From assembly GCA_029582265.1 (NCBI GenBank), contig CM055816.1, positions 92,495,765-92,559,764 of the forward strand: a stretch of 64,000 nt of DNA, in the 5' to 3' direction. The position numbers and the translations under genes were made by a program. The first letter of the stretch is position 1, and every line of letters begins with the position of its first letter. The notes under the pieces were generated by a model. The model did not search any database. It was not told the DNA's origin and worked only from the letters and a program-made list of their open reading frames with translations. Of the stretch, positions 31,042 through 41,592 are shown piece by piece. The stretch is from Zoroaster sp. YZ-2022 (lineage: Eukaryota; Echinodermata; Asteroidea; Forcipulatida; Zoroasteridae).

Positions 31042-33208
31042 ATGGCCAACCAAGCAGAACCATTACAAAAGGGGCGGTCAAGCGGGACAGCTAACACCAA
31101 CAAAGACCCTATTGTTCCTGGTGGTAGCTTTCCTGGGCCCGTCTCCAGGAACAATGGGGTTGTCTTCTACGCACAGGACAACGTTTCTGTGCGTACCCAC
31201 ATTGACCATTTCTCAAAATCTATTTCTCCCGCACATATAACCGACGCATCACGTATTAGAAATGGCCGCATTGCGCTCTACATGTCCTCGAGACGGCAGC
31301 CTTCGACGTCGTAGAAAGTGGCTTGGAATACGACGGCTCCTTTCTCGAGGTCATGCCGCTTGTCCACCCACCACTCGCATGACTTTATCAAATGTTTTCC
31401 CAGAAATACCAAACATGGTGTTAATTAGCAATCTCTCAACTTTTTGTAAGGTGGTTTCACAAATTCGCTCTGTTCCCTGGGTTTTCAACAAAAACAACTA
31501 GCTCATATCCGGTCCTTCAGGAGACAGGTTAGCGTGTTATTGGACAAGAACATCGCACCGCCGGCTTACATCAGTTTTACACATGCCGGCGAAACTACCG
31601 GGGTTTTCATTTCAACAGAATCACCGGTGTTTCCAGTGTGGTGGACTCGGCCACATCGCGCGTTCGTGCAGGAAGGAAACCCGACTAATGACAACAACGA
31701 CAACGACAACAACCCACTAAATCCACGTCCAGTTTTCATTCATGGTAAGTCTGATCCCAAACACCCTCCCAAACAATCCAAACCTGTCCCCACTAATTTG
31801 ACTGCCCCGTCTGATACCGCTAACGCTACCTCGGGGCGACCCCTTAGTGGTGTTGCCCCGGTCGAGCTACCGGCGACGGCGGATCCGGTGGCATCACCGA
31901 CCTCGAACCTGACCGCAACCCCTTCAGGTCCTCGCTTGAGGCGTCTCCTCGCGGAGATGTAACCCCTCTCACCGCCCATCAACCTCTAATCATCTCTGGG
32001 GTGCCCCCTCGTCCCGCACCTTCTCTGATGCAGTCCTAAAAAGGAAATTAACACCTCCCCCAACACCTCTGACCCTCTCCCACAAATTCACTCTCCTCCA
32101 ATCCCTTCCCCCAAAGGAAACTCCAAGCGAGTCACAAAACCTATGTCGGTTGACCCACCCACCCCCCCCCAAACGCCTTCTTCCAAGTCCCAACCCCAAA
32201 CCCTCCACCCCAAACCCCTGCCACCCCAAACCCTCCGACCCCCAAAACCCTCCCACCCCAAACCCTCCACCCCAAACCCTCCGACCCCAAACCCTCCCCC
32301 CCCAAACCACTCCGACCCCAAACCCTCCGACCCCCAAACCTCCGTCCCCTCTGACCCCAAACCCTCCGACCCCAAACCCTCCGACCCCAAACCCTCCGAC
32401 CCCAAACCCACCGACCCCAAAAGCCCACCGACCCCAAGCCCACCGACCCCAAACCCGACCCCAAGCCCACCAAAAACCCCAACCGACCCCAAGCCCACTG
32501 ACCCCAAGCCCCACTGACCCCAAGCCCCCGACCCCAAGCCCCACCGACCCCCAAGCCCACCGACCCAAACCCACCGACCCCCAAAAACCCACTGGACCCC
32601 CAAAACCTACCGACCCCAAACCCACACTACTCCTGCCCGAAACCCCGCCTCCCCTGCCCGTACCTCCGCTTCCCCTGACCGTATACCCGCCACCCCTTCC
32701 CGAATCCTCGCCACCCCTGCCCAAATCCCCGCCACCCCTGCCCAAATCCCCGCCACCCCTACCCGAAACCCCGCCACCCCCGCACCACACCCCACCTCCA
32801 TCCTTGACACCCCCACAACCAAAACATTTACCCCATCCACTCCCTTAAAATCTACTCCTACACCTTCCATACCTACGACCTCCACCCCAACACACCAAGA
32901 CATATATCCTCCGCACCCTCCACACCTTTATCCCAGACTACTGACCAGGACACTGACACAGACATGTGGGAAGACTCTCAGGGCGACGACCTCGCCTCGA
33001 GGTCTTACACCCCACTCTCTCCCTGCGCGAACTGCAGCGTTTCCTATCTGCCGTAAAAACAAAAAAGAAACCCGCCATGATAGCAAAAACGTTCACGTCC
33101 AATATCCCTAGCCTTGTCAAACAACTCAAACAACTACGAACCACCCCCAACCTCACTAAACGATTGCAGCAGAGACTCACGAAACTCGTAAGAACTTTAG
33201 ACAATTAA
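31042..33208 (+). pseudogene. ORF1 of Tx1-type LINE copy B
   Basis: The start is taken at ATG 31042 (MANQAEPLQKGRSSG), close to the 5' end. After a frameshift near 31280 the sequence gives FDVVESGLEYDGSFLEVMP, then RMTLSNVFPEIPNMVLI and SFRRQVSVLLDKNI, a fold shared by Tx1 ORF1 proteins. At 31623-31676 a further frame encodes HRCFQCGGLGHIARSCRK, a CCHC zinc knuckle for RNA binding. A long Pro/Lys/Asp-rich segment follows (about 32100-32850) built on a PSDPK-like repeat. The C-terminus (about 33019-33208) is basic, with LRELQRFLSAVKTKKKP. At least three frame breaks make it non-functional. Confidence 0.8.
32140..32860 (+). repeat. Pro-rich minisatellite inside LINE ORF1
   Basis: Degenerate tandem copies of a 15-bp unit (CCGACCCCAAACCCT and variants such as CCCACCGACC), followed by CCGCCACCCCTGCCCAAAT units. 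On the coding strand this gives repeated PSDPKPSDPK-like and PPLPKSPPPLP-like peptides. On the other strand the Gly/Trp-rich frames are shadows. The unit length varies enough to break frame. Confidence 0.85.
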
Positions 33209-33231
33209 CTATTTTCTTTTCAACTTTCTCA

Positions 33232-36200
33232 ATGGATACTTTTGCTTCTCTTTTTTTTCTTGCGATGACACTGTCACTCCTCTCCCTAAATACTGGAGGC
33301 TGCAGTTCTGCCATAAAAAATGCCTCGATTCATACTTATATCTCTGATTTACACAATAACCCTGATATTATTTTTCTTCAAGAAACTTTTAATTTAACCG
33401 AAAATAGTCCACTTTGGAATATATGGCCCTACACCCCCATCTGCGCCCCAACCCCATATACTGGATCTGGAATCACTACCCTTATAAAAAACAAAACGAT
33501 TGATATTTTACTTTCTGAAATTATATCCGATGGTCACATCCTGTATACAAAAATTTCCCACAATAACACTTTTTTTCACCTGTACAAATCTGTAATCCCC
33601 CAAGATGATAAACTTGCCCTAAAATCAATACTTTCTTTCCGCAATCATTGCGATCAGCGTGACAGTGACGGTGTCATCGTCATCGGAGGCGACTTCAACT
33701 GTACAGATAACCCCCTTCTAGATCGTCTGCGTGCGCCGATCGAACGTAGAAACAAAATTTCCGTGGCCCTCAAAGATGCCGTGAACGCACTGTCCTTGCG
33801 TGATGTCTGGCGCGGACTCAACCCCACTGAAACAAAATTTACTTGGCATCGTAACAATCCGTCTTCCGAGTCTGGCTCATCTAAAGCTAGACTCGATCGT
33901 TTTTACCTTCATTCGGACTTTCTTCCTTCTATCACACACTGTAAAATTACACCCTGTTCCCTCTCCGATCATTCTGCCGTTTCTCTTTCTATCAAACTCC
34001 CCTCCGCTCAACAGAAAAGTAGCGCCTATTGGCACTTCAATAATACACTCCTTTCTGACAAAAATTACTTTGAAATTATACGTTCCTTCTGGTCTAATTG
34101 GCAAACCCAAAAAAACTCTTTTCCTTCTCTAAATTCGTGGTGGGATTTTTGGCAAATCCACATCAAATCCATCTCACAAATTTATAGTCGTAAATTGCGC
34201 AAGAAAACGCGAGACTCTTCAAAAATTAAACTTAATTATTGACGATTTACAGTCCGCGCCAGACCTCACGCCTCAAGCTAGAGAGGTCCTCAAAGAACAA
34301 GAAATGAACTAAACTTACTTTTAAAAATCGGGCTCAGGGCGCTCTCGTCAGATCGCGATTTCAACACCTCAATAAGTAGACACGTGCTCTTCTTATTTCT
34401 TCAATCTCGAAAAATCGCACTCTATTTCTAAATCCTTTTCACATATACGTCTCGAATCCGGCCAAATTACAGAAAACCCCACCGAAATCAAAACACACAT
34501 ACAAAACTTTTATAAAAAACTTTATGCACGTGTCTCGACTGACGAGAGCGCATTTAATGAAATTACTGAGGGCCTCGATAGACTTGAAACTCAAGAGGCG
34601 GAGGACCTCGATTGTCCTCTTTCTCTTGAGGAACTAGATCTTGCCGTCGAGCAGCTTGGCAAAAAAAAAAACCCCGGTCTAGACGGACTCACCTCCGAAT
34701 TTTTCCAAGCTTTCTGGCCCATCCTAAAACATGACTATCTCGATGTTTTAAATTCTTCATTTATTTCCGGTTCTCTTCCTCGTTCTTTCTCCCGTGCTGT
34801 CATCACTCTTATCCCGAAAAAGGGAGACCTGTCCAATATTGCAAACTGGCGTCCGATCTCGCTTCTCAACTCCGACTACAAAATCTACGCCAAGCTGCTC
34901 GCCGGCAGGTTAAAGCAGTGTGTTCACGGCATCATTAAACAAGATCAAACTTACTGTGTTCCGGAAAGATCCATTTTTGACAACATTTCACTCATTCGTG
35001 ACATTATTTCCTATTCTAATTTCAATAACTCTCCCTTAGCCGTAGTCAACTTAGACCAAGAAAAAGCTTTCGACAACGTTGACCACGACTACCTTTTCGG
35101 AACAATGAGGGCCATGGGCTTTGGGGAGCATTTTCTACGCCATATTCTTCTACTGTACAGCGGTTCCGAGCCTCATCAAAGTCTGTGGTTCCCTGACTGC
35201 TCCCTTCTCCTTCGAGAAGGGAATTCGTCAGGGATGCCCGCTCTCGGGACTGCTATATTCTATCGCTATTGAACCTTTCCTCAATAATTTACGTTCTAAA
35301 TTAAATAAAAATAGTTCCTTGCTCCCCGAAACGGATACTTTCTGTTGCGTGTCGGCGTATGCGGACGATGTAACAGTTTTTGTCGCCTCCGATGTGGGTT
35401 TCAGCGCGATTGAAAAGGCGTATAGCCTTTTCAGTCGCGCCTCTGCTGCTCGTCTCAACTATAAAAAGTCCCAGGGGTTATGGGTTGGATCGTGGGTCGG
35501 ACGAAATGACAGGCCCCTCGGTTTCCAATGGAACAGCGAGGGGCTACCATTTCTTGGAGTTCACTTAGGAAATACTTACACATATGAAAAACAAAACTGG
35601 ACCAATTGTAAAGAAAAACTCTCTAAAACTTTAAATTCTTGGAAAACTCTTTCTCTTGCTCTTTCTTTCAAAGGTCGCATACTTGTGGCCAATCAGCTGG
35701 CCGCTTCCAAAATTTTCCACTGCTTGGCCACAATTGCACCTCCTCCTTCTGTACTTAGTGAACTCCAGGAAATGCTCATCGATTTCGTCTGGCCCACAAA
35801 AAAACACCACCTTAAAAAAGAAATTATCTTTCAAAAAACTGACAGAGGGGGACTCGGCCTTGCCTGCCTCCAAGCACGCGTATTCACCTTTCGTTTTACC
35901 CAAATCCAACGCTTCTTACAAAATTCCTCGCATCCTGCCTTCTTTTTTTTCAAACACTATCTCCATAATTATCAAAAGTTAAATCTTGACTATCATCTTT
36001 TTTTTACCAAACTAAATCCAAATTGTTTTTCTGTTCTCCCTGAATATTATACTGAAATATTGCGTGCTTGGATGGCTACCGGAGCTCAACTTCAAATAAC
36101 ACACGACTGTCTTAGCCATGTGTTCAACCTCCCCATTAACAGTTCTATTCTTAGTCTTGCAGCTGACGATGAGGCGTTTGCTGAGGTCGTGCCGTTCTCT

Positions 36201-37139
36201 GCTCGGCTCCTGGCGTGTGGAATAAAATTAGTACGCCACGTCATCAACCCCACCACCGGAGAATGGATCGCGGTCAACGACCTTTCACAAATAATACCCA
36301 GAGCACGCCCACTTTCCCGTCGTCTTCTCAACTCCGATCTTCAACGTCTGCACTCTGTTCTCGTCCGCATGTTTCCTTCGTTCTTCAACTCCAAAGGTTT
36401 TCTTCACGCTCCAGCTCTTCTTCTTCGCATCTGTCACCAGCCAGATCTGCCCCTAAACATGAAGATTTCGTCTAACATCAAAGGACTCTCCGCACCATCC
36501 AAACTAATCTACGCTATCATCAACTCCACTGTGAACCATCTGCCAGAATACACCATCACTTTCTGGCACCTGCAAGGTTTCCTCGACAAAGAAAATGAAA
36601 TACAATGGAAACAAATCTATGAACTTCCCACAAGAAAGAAACAGGGGGACATGCAATTTAAACTTCTACACAACGTCATTCCTTCTCTCCCAGTCCTTCA
36701 ACACCTCAACCCCGACATCTCTTCTTTTTGTGGATGGTGCGGTGAGAGGGGCACGATCTGGCACATGTTCATCACCTGTCCTTCTATTCAACCAACCCTC
36801 AACCTATTTCATCGCCTCATCTGTCTCCTGCTTCCTGATCTTCAGCTAAACTTCAACATCTATTGGGCACTAATTCCACACGCTAGGCGCCGCAGTAGGG
36901 AGGCTGTGAGACTGGCCAATTTCCTCATCGTCAGCTGCAGGTATGTAATATATACCCTTTATCGCACCTCTCGTTACACCGATCCTTTAATAATCTGGCG
37001 TTTTCAACTACAATACAGAATCCTTCTTGAATACAATTTCTATAAATCTTCTCATAATACTGTTACCTTCAACAACAAATGGTCTATAAACAATGCTCTT
37101 TTCACCGTCGTTAATGGGGAGTTCACATGGCTTTTCTAA
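33232..37139 (+). pseudogene. ORF2 of Tx1-type LINE copy B (APE endonuclease + RT)
   Basis: The endonuclease (33232-34242) is nearly intact: LSLNTGG, IIFLQETFN, VIVIGGDFNCTDNPLLDR, LDRFYLHSD and SDHSAVSL are the expected APE motifs that nick the target. The frame breaks near 34240, and 34240-35120 carries RT fingers and palm in several frames (LGKKKNPGLDGLTSEFFQ and IPKKGDLSNIANWRPISLL are readable). From 35121 a 672-residue frame covers KGIRQGCPLSGLLYSIA, SAYADDVTVFVA (YADD 35358-35369), FLGVHLGNT and FKGRILVANQ, then CGWCGERGTIWHMFITC and the tail NNALFTVVNGEFTWLF. The long C-terminal frame suggests moderate age. Confidence 0.92.
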
Positions 37140-37585
37140 CCGCCTCGTTTCTGTTACTTATTAAAACAATTTTTGTATTAATGTTTGCAAATACATTCTT
37201 TGCTTCTTTGATTATTAATTGTTTTCAAAATAAGCTTCATTAACTCTTTGTACAACATGTGTTTAATGTTTTGTTTAATGTCTATATTTGTTTAATTAAT
37301 GTTTTATTACTAGTTATTTTCCTCAAAAGGAAACACCACCTTTTTCTAAATAACCCAAGAGAATTTTTTTCTGCTTTGTGTTTATACAACTGTTTAATTA
37401 ATGTTCTATTGCTTAATTACATTTCCTTCTAAAGGTAATACCACTGTAATTGTATTGAAATTGTTTATTTACCTATTCCATGCCAGTTATGACTGCTTTT
37501 TGTACATATATATTTATTCATCAAATGGAATTGTAATAATTTTTAATTGATGTGAATAAAGTCTCCATTTGAAAAGTCAAAAAAA

Positions 37586-37588
<3 letters not shown>
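37140..37588 (+). other. 3' UTR of Tx1-type LINE copy B
   Basis: T-rich, with repeated TTTAATTAATGTT phrases, AATAAA at 37555-37560 and the family terminus GAAAAGTCAAAA just before the TC repeat. No gene. Confidence 0.75.

Positions 37589-37622
<34 letters not shown>
37589..37622. repeat. TC dinucleotide repeat at the 3' end of LINE copy B
   Basis: About 17 TC units directly after the LINE's A-rich terminus; on the other side they pass into CCCACCCACC and the candidate exon. Confidence 0.95.
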
Positions 37623-37624
<2 letters not shown>

Positions 37625-37631
37625 CACCCAC

Positions 37632-37740
37632 CACATTTGCGAAGGATTTTCTTTTTGGTTGGTACTATTATCACTCCGGAAGAACCGCTGATGGGATCAT
37701 CCAAAAAGTCCAGGCTCATCGAGTAGTCAGCATATGCCTC
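37632..37740 (-). CDS. Candidate 109-bp coding exon beside the LINE
   Basis: On the minus strand a GTTATTTATTCAG acceptor leads into EAYADYSMSLDFLDDP, ISGSSGVIIVPTKKKI, LRKC, and then a G|GTGGGT donor. A weaker donor 3 bp earlier would give 106 bp. It enters in phase 0 and leaves in phase 1. I do not recognise the protein. It is on the synaptotagmin strand, and the 54.4-kb exon also ends in phase 0, so the two could splice, but no known synaptotagmin motif is present. The TC repeat and LINE copy B lie only about 10 bp into the presumed intron. Confidence 0.45.
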
Positions 37741-38304
37741 CTGAATAAATAACAAATAATTATTATTCTCTACTTTTTTTATGTTTTATAGTTAGTTTTA
37801 CTTGAAATCCTCACATTAATCACTTTTTAAAGTGTTATTAAAGTTGGACAGTACGATATATGTTCTCAATAAAGAAGGCGCTTTGATCAATGCTGCTACG
37901 GAAGACTTGGAAGAACAGCCTGGCAAGACTGAGGGTCCAAAAATTTGATTGCTGCGGCCAATGTCATGAGTTATTTACTTTAAGGAACTCAACGCTATGT
38001 GACCAGCCGTTCTGCGAACTTGTGCAAGACATTACGGACTTTTAAGGAGGTCAAATCATGTTACTGTGTTATGCCAGATGAATATCATTCAAGAGAAGAT
38101 CAAAATAACACCATTATGTCGGATAACTTCAAAACAGAGACTTCATCACATTAATAGTTTTCTTAGTAGTTGTACAGATTCATCATCACTTGATGATAGC
38201 ATAATTATTGTAAACACCAAGCACGTCACTTCTAATTTACAAGATGCAGCACAAAATGCACGTATTAAAGTAAGCCACTAAAGATCTCATGACAGTGTAC
38301 TGTT
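37741..38304 (+). other. Unrecognised stretch with a short open frame
   Basis: A frame at 38066-38281 gives SLDDSIIIVNTKHVTSNLQD and AAQNARIKVSH. Upstream at about 37945-38045 another frame has CCGQCHELF and CDQPFCELV. Both look more like worn protein fragments than random sequence, perhaps of a transposon, but I cannot name them. Repeat X begins just after. Confidence 0.3.
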
Positions 38305-38706
38305 GCATTCCAACTACTGTCGGTCAACAAAATAATAAGGGGCGGATACAAACTTTGTTGTGACAATCAAAATGGGGGTGGTTTCTTAATATTTTCTATT
38401 TTCAACAATAATAACAGGCACTAATAACTGGGGATGCTTACTAGGGATGTAAAAGCTATTGCATGAGGGGAGCAGCACACGGACTGAGCGGGTCAGTCAC
38501 AGTGACTGTTTGGCTGTGTTTCACCCACGAACCGTGTTCGGTGCGTAGCGGTGGACTCAGGGGAATATAGCCTGAAAATAGATAAAGGACGGGCTCCAAG
38601 CCATGTGGCGGGAGGGTGTGGCACGCACGCAAAGCTCTCGCTGGTGTTGCATTATGCGTTGCATTGACACTGGATATGCATGAGCAAAAGTAGCATCCTT
38701 GCATAA

Positions 38707-39303
38707 GTAAGACTAAATGCCGTGACACTATGTGAAATTCTCAATTGAGCAGTAATTAGTTCTGAAAAGAACTGGAGGTACAACTTGACGTTTCGATCAG
38801 TATGCTCTGATCGTCCTCAGGAGAATGCCGGACTCTGGGAAATGCTGCTACTTAAGTAGGCCCCTGCTTCAGTACGCGATGACAGGAGGATTAGTTCGTT
38901 GAGGGTGCAGGCGGGAACTGTGGGTCCTAGGAGTTGGGGAAAGTAGTGTGTGCTCACTGAAAGAAAGAAAGAGCACGTTCTACTCTCCAACTATTTAATA
39001 ATCAGCCTGAAAGACACCATATACACGATGTACTCTCACCAAAATTTCCTCTCCCCACTTATTGTCTGGAAAAACCGCGTCCAAAGTCGTATCATCCTCG
39101 AATTTCACTTCTACAATTCCCATCACAATGAGGGGCTAAATTGGACATTCTGAGCGCTCCGAATCAGTTGTTGACAAGCACATGGGGAAGGAGGGTGGTT
39201 AACTTAGGATATAGGAGATCCCTCAGTCTGGGTTGGGTTATGGACTTTGGATATAGAAGATCCTTCAGTCCGTAGTGGTGGTCGCCAAATGTCGCTGATG
39301 TAG
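38707..39303 (-). mobile_element. Penelope-like 3' end, itself interrupted
   Basis: The same 3' region as 25318-25740, with the hairpin at 38794-38813, ending at the same AGTCTTAC point. It is 5'-truncated at GTCGCTGATGTAG, just where the coding part would start. A 0.2-kb piece of Tx1 LINE tail (about 38956-39165) lies inside it, after GCTCACTGAA. Confidence 0.7.
38956..39153 (+). pseudogene. Tx1-type LINE ORF2 C-terminal scrap
   Basis: The frame gives LLSNYLIISLKDTIYTMYSH, then PLIVWKNRVQSRIILEFHFY. It aligns with the C-terminus of copy B (RLANFLIVSCRYVIYTLYR, then IIWRFQLQYRILLEYNFY). It lacks the LINE 3' UTR and is not next to a TC repeat, so it was not left by an ordinary insertion event of this family. 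Confidence 0.75.
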
Positions 39304-39403
39304 AAATTGCATCATAAACAAAATGAAAGGAGTGAAATGGAGTGCGCTCATCTTGATCAAATCAAAGGGTAAGATTCGTAACAGTATTATGCCCTTTTTG
39401 TTA

Positions 39404-40415
39404 AATCACTTACGGAGCAAAAAAGTAAGAAAGAAAGAAATCCAGAGGTGAATTTGAGATTCACAGGAGAGTCCCAGCTCAACCAAGTGATTGGCAATCA
39501 AAGTTTCTACTTTCATGTCAGTAACAAAGGACAGGCGAGTGTAACAAGTAACAAACTCAATGGCGGGAAAGAAAATATTTCCAGTCATATTTAGCCCTAA
39601 TTAAAGCTGAAAAAATTCATCCCTGCCTAACTCGGTTAAATTTGTCTCCAACAATGGTTCGATCTGACAAAAAGTACACTAATAGGTGTGTTTTCCTATA
39701 TGCCACAAAACCTTTCCCAATTAAGACTCCAGTTTCTTAAATATGAAAAGTACTAGTATGATGAAGCAATGGCTATGTATGTCATTGGCAGACTTGGAGG
39801 ATGAAATCAGCACTATGACGTCACAACTTAGGATACAACTACATGTTAAGGTCTAACTATGTGTGAAGTTTTAAGGTTCTGTGAAGAAGAAGATCAAGAT
39901 TATAATTATACATAAATTATAATGTTGGTCATAAAAGTGAAAAGTGGCAACACAGAACAGATGAGAAAGAAATAATGGTATACAACATGAGGTAACATGA
40001 AGGTAAAAAATACAGATATCAAGACAGTGGATGAAATCTAGTAATATAAATCACATAAGTAAACATAGCTGGGTTATTTAATATCTGTGTTGATATTAAG
40101 ACCATACGGTTGAAGTGTGTGGAACTGATGTATCCAGTGTTACTCCCCAACTTTGCGATGTGTGTCATCGCCAGTGCAGACTTCAATTACAATAAGTACA
40201 ACATCCTTAATACTGTGATTAGTGCTGAAGAGGATTGCTGCATGTTAGGATTTTCTGGTTTTCTCAGAGGAGACACAATTTGGTCTTTGTCTATCCTACA
40301 TATTGTAGCAGGTTTGAGTTACAAAATAGTTTTGCATCTCGGGCGAGTACAATTAGTTCACCCCTGCGTAGACTCATGATCAGTGGGGTTAAGGTCACTG
40401 TTGGTGCTAGGGAGC
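39404..40415. other. No gene recognised
   Basis: AT-rich sequence without clear repeats. Open frames at 40110-40525 overlap one another and the opposite-strand Penelope fragment and have no recognisable motif. Confidence 0.4.
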
Positions 40416-40655
40416 CTAGCACGACACAATGGGGCGACCCGGGTTACCTGCCTTGTGTGTTTTGGGCAGTCGATAGAAACAGGCCGTACGAAGATCCTGT
40501 GGGAGGAGATAGTACACGTAAATAGTACGAGCAAAATTTGAACTTTGGTTAGCAAAGTGTAAGTTTTGTGTAACAGTTGGTCTAGAGCCTTTTCTGAGAG
40601 GGGAGAAATCGTATTTGTTGCACTGATCTTGTGAAAATATTTCTTGGAAACTCAT
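40416..40655 (-). pseudogene. Penelope-like reverse transcriptase fragment
   Basis: The frame ends with YYLLPQDLRTACFYRLPKTH followed by KAGNPGRPIVSC and a stop. 'LLP...RTarFY.LPKiHK.gnPGRPIVS' is the signature of Penelope-like RTs. Only this short motif region survives; the earlier residues fit poorly. It is a separate relic from the 3'-end copies at 25.3, 38.7 and 52.5 kb. Confidence 0.7.
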
Positions 40656-41042
40656 TCTTGAGTTACTAAGCCCTTGTTAACTAGTATATATGTTTCCTGA
40701 AATTCTAGCCCTGAAGCAGGTCAACTAAGGAACAGCATGTACAGACGACGTCACACCATCCAAAATTGGTCACCTTTACGGGCAATGACTAACAATTTTT
40801 GCACACCCGTGCATTTCACGTAAGAACTGGGTCCGGCAAACTGGTGTTTCCAAAAAGTATGCGGTTGCTGAAGTACGTGAGTGCCAAATGCAATTTGCCC
40901 ATAAACCGCTTCAAAGGAAAACTAGAGCTCAAGTGTTTGTTGGTACAAACACAGGGTGGTCGCGAGAACTTGCAGTTCAATGAAATGATCACCGACAATG
41001 TCAAAATCATATTTTTCAAATGTGGGTCATCTTTTATTATCT
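40656..41042. other. No gene recognised
   Basis: A plus-strand frame (40799-41042) reads FKGKLELKCLLVQTQGG and later EMITDNVKIIFF without a family match. The Jockey/I-type LINE begins at about 41043, so this may be its flank. Confidence 0.3.
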
Positions 41043-41592
41043 TTCAGCACCTAAAGTTAACCTGCTACAAGAGCTGTGCAGTAAGAAAAAGTGTGAAGTC
41101 ATCTGCATGCAGGAGACTTATAGAGGTAGTCAAAACTGCCGACCAAACATACCTGGATATGTCCTTGCTGTAGAAAAACCTCACCGCCAGTATAATAATA
41201 ATAATAAAGATTTGTAGCGCGCACATATCCACCCTGCTGGGCGCTCAAGGCGCAGAAACAAAGAAAAAACATGAATACAAACAATATACAATGATAGCAT
41301 AAGAAGAAAAATATGTACTGAGATACATGTACCAACAATGCAATTTCAAATATACATCATCTTTGAAGAATTGTGACATAAGATGAGTTTTAAGCATCGA
41401 CTTAAATCTAGTTATATTATGACAAGATTTGAGTTTAGTTGGAAGATGATTCCAGAGTCTCGGAGCCGCGACAGAAAAAGACCTATCACCCCAGTTCCGT
41501 TTTGAAGTTGGTTCCTTTAGGAGTGACATGTTGCGTGATGGAGTGTAGACTTTAAGCAGTTCAGAAATATAAATTGGAGCAATGTTATTAAA

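Larger units (their letters stand above)
30824..37588 (+). mobile_element. Tx1-type LINE, near full-length copy B
   Basis: A 6.76-kb element with 5' UTR, ORF1 (CCHC, Pro-rich), a 24-bp spacer, ORF2 (APE endonuclease, RT, CCHC) and a 3' UTR with AATAAA at 37555-37560. It ends GAAAAGTCAAAAAAAAAG and runs directly into a TC repeat. Its left end also abuts a TC repeat. The architecture and the ORF1 type fit the Tx1 clade of L1-like LINEs, some of which (Kibi-type) are known to insert into TC microsatellites. Confidence 0.88.
38305..39400. repeat. Dispersed repeat X (copy 2), carrying a Penelope-like insertion
   Basis: Continuous with copy 1 segments at 8071-8182, 10147-10550 and 10896-10960, except for the Penelope-like block 38707-39303. 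Resumption is clear at GAAATTGCATCATAAACAAA, matching GAAATTGCATCGTAAGCAAA near 10511. Comparison of the two copies shows the uninterrupted sequence of the family. Confidence 0.7.

Noticed and set aside
32088..32790. Gly/Trp-rich and Pro-rich overlapping ORFs
   Set aside because: Shadow frames of the Pro-rich minisatellite in LINE ORF1.
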